Shown here: piece by piece, positions 59,931 through 64,000 of the stretch
Layout of the letters: each line of letters starts with the position of its first letter
How positions within the stretch are numbered: the stretch's first letter is position 1
NCBI RefSeq assembly: GCF_011090165.1
Contig: NZ_JAADJT010000005.1
Coordinates: forward strand, 62,001-126,000
Direction: 5' to 3'
Length of the DNA: 64,000 bases
DNA from: Duganella aceris
GTDB taxonomy: Bacteria; Pseudomonadota; Gammaproteobacteria; Burkholderiales; Burkholderiaceae_D
Notes under the pieces: model-generated
The model's database searches: none
Seen by the model: only the letters and a program-made list of their open reading frames with translations
Told to the model about the DNA's origin: nothing
Translations under genes and position numbers: made by a program

Positions 59931-60455
59931 TTGAAGATTGCATCCGCTAGCGTGTCCAAATATCTTGCCGTGCTTGCATTGGGCTGGTGTTCATTGGCGC
60001 CGGTGCAGGCCCAGACCTCGGCGTCGCGCATCGCGTGGCTGAGTCCCGAGCGCATCTACAACGAATCGAAGCTGGCCAAGCTGGCCGGCGAGAAGCTGGC
60101 CGAGGAATTCAAGAGCCGCGAGAAAGCCATGCAGGACATGGGGCTGCGCCTGAAAACGGCGTCGGAAAAGCTGGAGAAGGACGCGCCGACGCTGGCCGAG
60201 CCGGACCGCATCAAGCGGCAGCGCGACGTGTTTGAGCTGGACAAGGAATACCAGCGCCGCCAGCGCGAGTTCCGCGAGGATCTGAACCAGCGCACCAACG
60301 AGGAGCGCCAGGCGATTTCGGAAAAAGCCACCAAGATCATCAAGCAGATGGCCAGCGTGGAAGGCTTCGATATCGTGTTGCAGGACGCGGTGTGGGCCAG
60401 CCCGCGCATCGACATCACCGACAAGGTCCTGGCGGCGTTGGACAAAGATAAATAA
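59931..60455 (+). CDS. skp: Periplasmic chaperone Skp/OmpH family
   Basis: A 174-residue periplasmic chaperone. The TTG at 59931 with GGAGA eight bases upstream gives a good signal peptide (KIASASVSKYLAVLALGW...APVQA); an ATG at 59889 adds 14 poorly conserved-looking residues. After the signal the protein is mostly coiled coil (LAEEFKSREKAMQDMGLRL, QRRQREFREDLNQRTNEE), as in Skp tentacles. It carries unfolded outer-membrane proteins to BamA, encoded just upstream. Confidence 0.92.
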   Translation: MKIASASVSKYLAVLALGWCSLAPVQAQTSASRIAWLSPERIYNESKLAKLAGEKLAEEFKSREKAMQDMGLRLKTASEKLEKDAPTLAEPDRIKRQRDVFELDKEYQRRQREFREDLNQRTNEERQAISEKATKIIKQMASVEGFDIVLQDAVWASPRIDITDKVLAALDKDK

Positions 60456-60473
60456 ACATAGATTGGACCCCCG

Positions 60474-61526
60474 ATGGGCACTCGACTAGGAGCATTGGTC
60501 GAACGCTTGGGCGGGCAGTTGATGGGAGACGCGAACCTGGAAGTGACCGGGATCGCGCCATTGACGGACGCCGGCGTTTCGCACATCAGCTTTCTCAGCA
60601 ATAGCAAACTGCGCGCGCAGGCGCTGCAAAGCCAGGCGGCGGCACTGATCGTGTCGGCCGCCGACGACGCTTATATCGCCGCCGGTTACGCCGGCGCGCG
60701 CATCGTCACCCACAACCCCTACGTGTATTTCGCCCGCGCGGCGCAGTATTTCGCCGCGCTGACGGCGATCGTGCCGCCGGCCGGCGTGCACGCCACGGCG
60801 GTGGTGGCCGACAGCGCGCAGGTCGCGGCCAGCGCCCACGTCGGCCCGCGCGCGGTGATCGAGGACGGCGCGGTGATCGGCGAGGGCGCGGTGATCGGCG
60901 CCGGTTGCTTCATCGGCCGCGAGGCGGTGATCGGCGACGGCACCCAGCTGTTCGCCAACGTCACCTTCCACGCGTATTGCCAGATCGGCGCGCGCGGCAT
61001 CATTCATTCCGGCGCGGTGATCGGCACCGACGGTTTCGGCTTCGCCAACGAGGGCGGCGTCTACATCAAGATCCCGCAGACCGGGCGCGTGATGATCGGC
61101 GACGACGTCGACATCGGCGCCAACACCACCATCGACCGCGGCGCGCTGGCCGATACGATCATCGAGGACGGCGTCAAGCTGGACAACCAGATCCAGATCG
61201 GCCACAACTGCCACATCGGCGCGCACACGGCGATGGCCGGCTGCGTCGGCGTGGCCGGCAGCGCGAAGATCGGCAAGTACTGCACCTTCGGCGGCGCCGC
61301 CATGGTGCTGGGCCATCTGACCATCGCCGACAAGGTGCACGTCGGCTCGGGCAGCATGGTGTCGCGCTCCATCCTGGAATCGGGCCAGTACACCGGCTTC
61401 TATCCGTTGGCGAAAAACGCCGACTGGGAAAAATCGGCCGCCATCGTGCGCAACCTGCCGGCCATGCGCGAGAAAATCCGCACGCTGGAAAAAACCATTA
61501 AAACACGAACTGAAGACGAATCATGA
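60474..61526 (+). CDS. lpxD: UDP-3-O-acylglucosamine N-acyltransferase
   Basis: A 350-residue acyltransferase, third step of lipid A synthesis. An N-terminal uridine-binding domain ([20 protein letters not shown]) is followed by left-handed beta-helix hexapeptide repeats from about residue 110 ([40 protein letters not shown]). The catalytic His lies in [12 protein letters not shown]. The C-terminal helix is lysine- and glutamate-rich. The stop codon overlaps fabZ (ATGA). Confidence 0.98.
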   Translation: MGTRLGALVERLGGQLMGDANLEVTGIAPLTDAGVSHISFLSNSKLRAQALQSQAAALIVSAADDAYIAAGYAGARIVTHNPYVYFARAAQYFAALTAIVPPAGVHATAVVADSAQVAASAHVGPRAVIEDGAVIGEGAVIGAGCFIGREAVIGDGTQLFANVTFHAYCQIGARGIIHSGAVIGTDGFGFANEGGVYIKIPQTGRVMIGDDVDIGANTTIDRGALADTIIEDGVKLDNQIQIGHNCHIGAHTAMAGCVGVAGSAKIGKYCTFGGAAMVLGHLTIADKVHVGSGSMVSRSILESGQYTGFYPLAKNADWEKSAAIVRNLPAMREKIRTLEKTIKTRTEDES

Positions 61527-62008
61527 CCACTACCGACATCAAGACCATGGACATCTGCGAGATCAAGTCCTACCTGCCGCACCGCTATCCGATGCTGCTG
61601 GTCGACCGCGTGCTCTCGTACGAAGAGGGCAAGTCCATCACCGCCATCAAGAACGTGACCGTCAACGAAGAATTCTTCAACGGCCACTTCCCGCACAAGC
61701 CGGTGATGCCGGGCGTGCTGATGATCGAGGCGATGGCGCAGACTGCGGCGCTGCTGTCGTTCAAGACCATGGGCATCAAGCCGGACGAGAATTCGGTGGT
61801 CTACTTCGTCGGCATCGACAACGCGCGCTTCAAGCGCCCGGTCGGCCCCGGCGACCAGCTGAAGATGGACATCGAGATCCTGCGCAACGCGCGCGGCATC
61901 TGGAAATACAAGGCGGTCGGCAGCGTCGACGGCCAGGTCGCGGTCGAAGCGGAACTGATGTGCACCATCCGTAACGTCGCCGACGCCAGTCAGGCGCCAG
62001 GGAAGTAA
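61523..62008 (+). CDS. fabZ: 3-hydroxyacyl-ACP dehydratase FabZ
   Basis: A 161-residue hot-dog-fold enzyme of fatty-acid elongation. The catalytic His55 and Glu69 are in [20 protein letters not shown]. The N terminus contains [20 protein letters not shown]. It balances fatty-acid supply against the LpxA substrate; lpxA follows after two bases. Confidence 0.98.
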   Translation: MTTTDIKTMDICEIKSYLPHRYPMLLVDRVLSYEEGKSITAIKNVTVNEEFFNGHFPHKPVMPGVLMIEAMAQTAALLSFKTMGIKPDENSVVYFVGIDNARFKRPVGPGDQLKMDIEILRNARGIWKYKAVGSVDGQVAVEAELMCTIRNVADASQAPGK

Positions 62009-62010
62009 TC

Positions 62011-62802
62011 ATGGCCAAGATCCACGCCTCCGCCATCGTCGACCCTCGGGCCGAACTCCACGAAAGCGTCGAAGTCGGCCCGTACACCGTCATCGGTCCC
62101 AATGTCGTCGTCGGCTCGGGCACCGTGGTCGGTCCGCACGTGGTGATCGAAGGCCACACCACCATCGGCAGCGACAACAAGCTGTTCCAGTTCTCGTCGA
62201 TCGGCGCCGCGCCGCAGGACAAGAAGTGGGCCGGCGAACCGACCCGCCTGACCATCGGCGACCGCAACACCATCCGCGAGTTCTGCACCTTCAACACCGG
62301 CACGGTGCAGGACAAGGGCGTGACCTCGCTGGGCAACGACAACTGGATTTCGGCCTACGTCCACCTGGCGCATGACTGCCAGGTCGGCAGCAACACGATC
62401 TTCTCCAACAACGCGCAGCTGGCCGGCCACGTCGAGATCGGCGACTGGGTGATCATGAGCGGCTTCGCCAACGTGCACCAGTTCTGCAAGATCGGCGCGC
62501 ACGCCTTCGTCGGCATGAGCACCTCGCTGACGCAGGACGTGCCGCCGTTCGTGCTGTTGAACGGCAATCCGGCGCAGGCGCACGGCGTCAACATCGAAGG
62601 CCTGAAACGGCGCGGCTTCACGCGCGAGCAGATCAACGGCATCCGCGCCGCGTACAAGCTGATCTACCGTTCCGGCCTGACGCTGGAAGAGGCCAAGGCG
62701 GCGCTGATCGCCGAAGAAGAGTCCAGCCCGGCCGACGTGGCGCTGCACATCCGTGCCATGCGCGACTTCCTCGGCACCGCCAGCCGTGGCATCGTCCGCT
62801 AA
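62011..62802 (+). CDS. lpxA: UDP-N-acetylglucosamine acyltransferase
   Basis: A 263-residue first enzyme of lipid A synthesis. It is a hexapeptide beta helix (HASAIVDPRAELHESVEVGP, YTVIGPNVVVGSGTVVGPHV) with the catalytic His in YVHLAHDCQVGSNTIFSNNA and a C-terminal helical domain (RRGFTREQINGIRAAYKLIY). Its 3' end overlaps the start region of lpxB by about 17 bases. Confidence 0.98.
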   Translation: MAKIHASAIVDPRAELHESVEVGPYTVIGPNVVVGSGTVVGPHVVIEGHTTIGSDNKLFQFSSIGAAPQDKKWAGEPTRLTIGDRNTIREFCTFNTGTVQDKGVTSLGNDNWISAYVHLAHDCQVGSNTIFSNNAQLAGHVEIGDWVIMSGFANVHQFCKIGAHAFVGMSTSLTQDVPPFVLLNGNPAQAHGVNIEGLKRRGFTREQINGIRAAYKLIYRSGLTLEEAKAALIAEEESSPADVALHIRAMRDFLGTASRGIVR

Positions 62803-63946
62803 CTTGCCGGCCTCGATCGCGCTGGTGGCCGGCGAGCCGTCCGGCGACCTGCTGGCGGCGCGGCTGTTGTCGGGCCTCCGGCCGCATTTGCCGGACGCGC
62901 GCTTCCACGGCATCGGCGGCGAGCACATGATGGCGCAGGGCTTCGAATCGCACTACGCGATGGACAAGCTGACGGTGCGCGGCCTGCTGGCCGTGATCCC
63001 GCGCTATCGCGAAATCAAGGGCATCCAGAACGAACTGCGTGACCGCCTGCTGGCGGAGCGGCCGGCGGCCTTCATCGGCGCCGACTACCCGGGCTTCAAC
63101 CTCGGGCTGGAAGAGCAGCTGAAGGCGGCCGGGATTCCGACCATTCACTACATCGGACCGCAGATCTGGGCCTGGCGCGGCGGCAGGATCAAGAAGATCA
63201 TCCGGGCCGTGTCGCACATGCTGGTGGTGTTCCCGTTCGAGGAAGAGATCTACCGTCAGGCCGGCGTGCCGGTCAGCTATGTCGGCCATCCGCTGGCCGA
63301 GCTGGTGCCGATGGTGCCGGACGAGCTGGGCGCGCGCACCGCGCTCGGCCTGCCGCACGACGCCAACGTGGTCGCCATCATGCCGGGCAGCCGCATGTCG
63401 GAACTGAAGTACAACACGGCGGCCTTCGTCGGCGCGGCCAAGCTGCTGAAGCAGCGCGACCGTTCGCTGAAGTTCGTCGCGCCGATGGCCGGCGAGCGTC
63501 AGCGCGCCTACTTCCTGGAGCTGGTGGCGCAAGCCGGCCTGCAGGACGTCGAGATCCAGCTGCTGGACGGCCAGTCGCACACCGCGATCGCCGCCGCCGA
63601 CGCGGTGCTGGTGGCGTCCGGCACGGCCTCGCTGGAGGTGGCGCTGTTCAAGAAGCCGATGGTGATCGCCTACCGCATGATGGCGCTGGAATGGCAGATC
63701 CTGCGCCACTTCGGCTACCAGCCGTGGATCGGCCTGCCGAACATCCTGGCGCGCGAGTTCCTGGTGCCGGAGCTGCTGCAGGACGCCGCCAATCCGCAAG
63801 CGCTGTGCGACGCGATGTGGAAGCAGCTGAGCGACGTGCCGCACCGTTTGCAGCTGGCGCAGCGCTTCACCGACATGCATCACAGCCTGCTGCGCAACAG
63901 CGCGGTGGAGAGCGCGGCGGCGGTGCTGCGCGTCATTAACAGATAA
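62786..63946 (+). CDS. lpxB: Lipid-A-disaccharide synthase
   Basis: A glycosyltransferase of about 386 residues that joins UDP-diacylglucosamine and lipid X. The start is uncertain: the frame is open from 62753 inside lpxA, and a GTG at 62786 or a TTG at 62804 are candidates; GTG is used here. The N-terminal motif ALVAGEPSGDLLAARLL, then ADYPGFNLGLEEQLKAAGIP, YIGPQIWAWRGGRIKKI and AIMPGSRMSELKYN are typical of LpxB. Confidence 0.95.
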   Translation: MASSANLPASIALVAGEPSGDLLAARLLSGLRPHLPDARFHGIGGEHMMAQGFESHYAMDKLTVRGLLAVIPRYREIKGIQNELRDRLLAERPAAFIGADYPGFNLGLEEQLKAAGIPTIHYIGPQIWAWRGGRIKKIIRAVSHMLVVFPFEEEIYRQAGVPVSYVGHPLAELVPMVPDELGARTALGLPHDANVVAIMPGSRMSELKYNTAAFVGAAKLLKQRDRSLKFVAPMAGERQRAYFLELVAQAGLQDVEIQLLDGQSHTAIAAADAVLVASGTASLEVALFKKPMVIAYRMMALEWQILRHFGYQPWIGLPNILAREFLVPELLQDAANPQALCDAMWKQLSDVPHRLQLAQRFTDMHHSLLRNSAVESAAAVLRVINR

Positions 63947-63957
63947 GAGTATCAACG

Positions 63958-64000
63958 TGAAAAACCAACAATCCGGCCTGTTCGACGACCTGCCATCCTC
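63958..64000 (+). CDS. rnhB: Start of the next gene, probably ribonuclease HII (partial)
   Basis: A GTG 11 bases after the lpxB stop codon opens a frame encoding (M)KNQQSGLFDDLPS that runs off the right edge. Ribonuclease HII, which removes misincorporated ribonucleotides, follows lpxB in many betaproteobacteria and often has an LF-containing N terminus. Only about 14 residues are visible, so the name rests mainly on synteny. Confidence 0.5.

Overview
The window is a GC-rich piece of a betaproteobacterial chromosome, most likely from the Oxalobacteraceae (Massilia/Duganella-like). The evidence is the gene order glnD-map-rpsB-tsf-pyrH-frr-uppS-cdsA-dxr-rseP-bamA-skp-lpxD-fabZ-lpxA-lpxB-(rnhB), the smc-zipA-ligA cluster, a porin-urtABCDE urea operon, a DUF1631 protein, a PEP-CTERM protein of the MHFG type, and GGGGTC-type palindromes. 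No transposase, phage gene, CRISPR array, rRNA or tRNA was seen. The family assignment is an inference from synteny, not from a search.

Layout. 1-4.9 kb: a 43-bp-arm hairpin, exonuclease III, a YtrA-type GntR/ABC transporter operon with a visible operator, and two unrecognised envelope genes. 5.0-7.7 kb: a chemoreceptor with an altered signalling tip and a small ArsR-like operon, probably leaderless, with two small membrane proteins. 7.7-12.6 kb: gcvTHP for glycine cleavage on the minus strand, with a strong promoter, a tandem glycine riboswitch, a terminator-like hairpin between gcvH and gcvP, and a final terminator. 12.7-18.7 kb: a ClpP-like protease, a second chemoreceptor with a CheR-type tail, a DUF1631 protein and a PAP2-family protein. 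18.8-28.3 kb: smc-zipA-ligA-galU-def-Kir channel. 28.3-30.2 kb: topoisomerase IB between two unrecognised small genes. 30.3-36.9 kb: porin and urtABCDE. 36.9-45.3 kb (minus strand): a periplasmic binding protein, a DUF445 protein, a LuxR-type response regulator overlapping a transporter/hybrid histidine kinase fusion, a YcgR-like PilZ protein and a pseudouridine synthase. 45.3-49.6 kb (minus): glnD, map and an MHFG PEP-CTERM protein. 49.8-64 kb (plus): the rpsB-to-rnhB essential cluster for translation, nucleotide and isoprenoid synthesis, outer-membrane assembly and lipid A synthesis.

How parts fit together. Urea import (porin, UrtABCDE) and PII uridylylation (GlnD) belong to nitrogen control. 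The NCS1-type permease fused to a kinase at 40.1-43.6 kb could sense a nitrogenous solute, but its ligand is unknown. Two chemoreceptors and a YcgR-type flagellar brake imply a motile cell. The right end is housekeeping: UppS and CdsA feed the undecaprenyl and phospholipid pools, Dxr makes isoprenoid precursors, RseP is the sigmaE-pathway protease, BamA and Skp assemble outer-membrane proteins, and LpxD/FabZ/LpxA/LpxB make lipid A and fatty-acid precursors.

The points most worth a second look are the NCS1 transporter-kinase with its nine-cysteine linker, a duplicated HhH segment in LigA, three GGGGTC-type palindromes (one of them nested inside a larger inverted repeat in the frr-uppS gap), a structured rpsB leader, the probably leaderless ArsR operon, and the chemoreceptor with replaced trimer-contact residues. 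Everything here was read by eye; no database search, folding program or alignment program was run.
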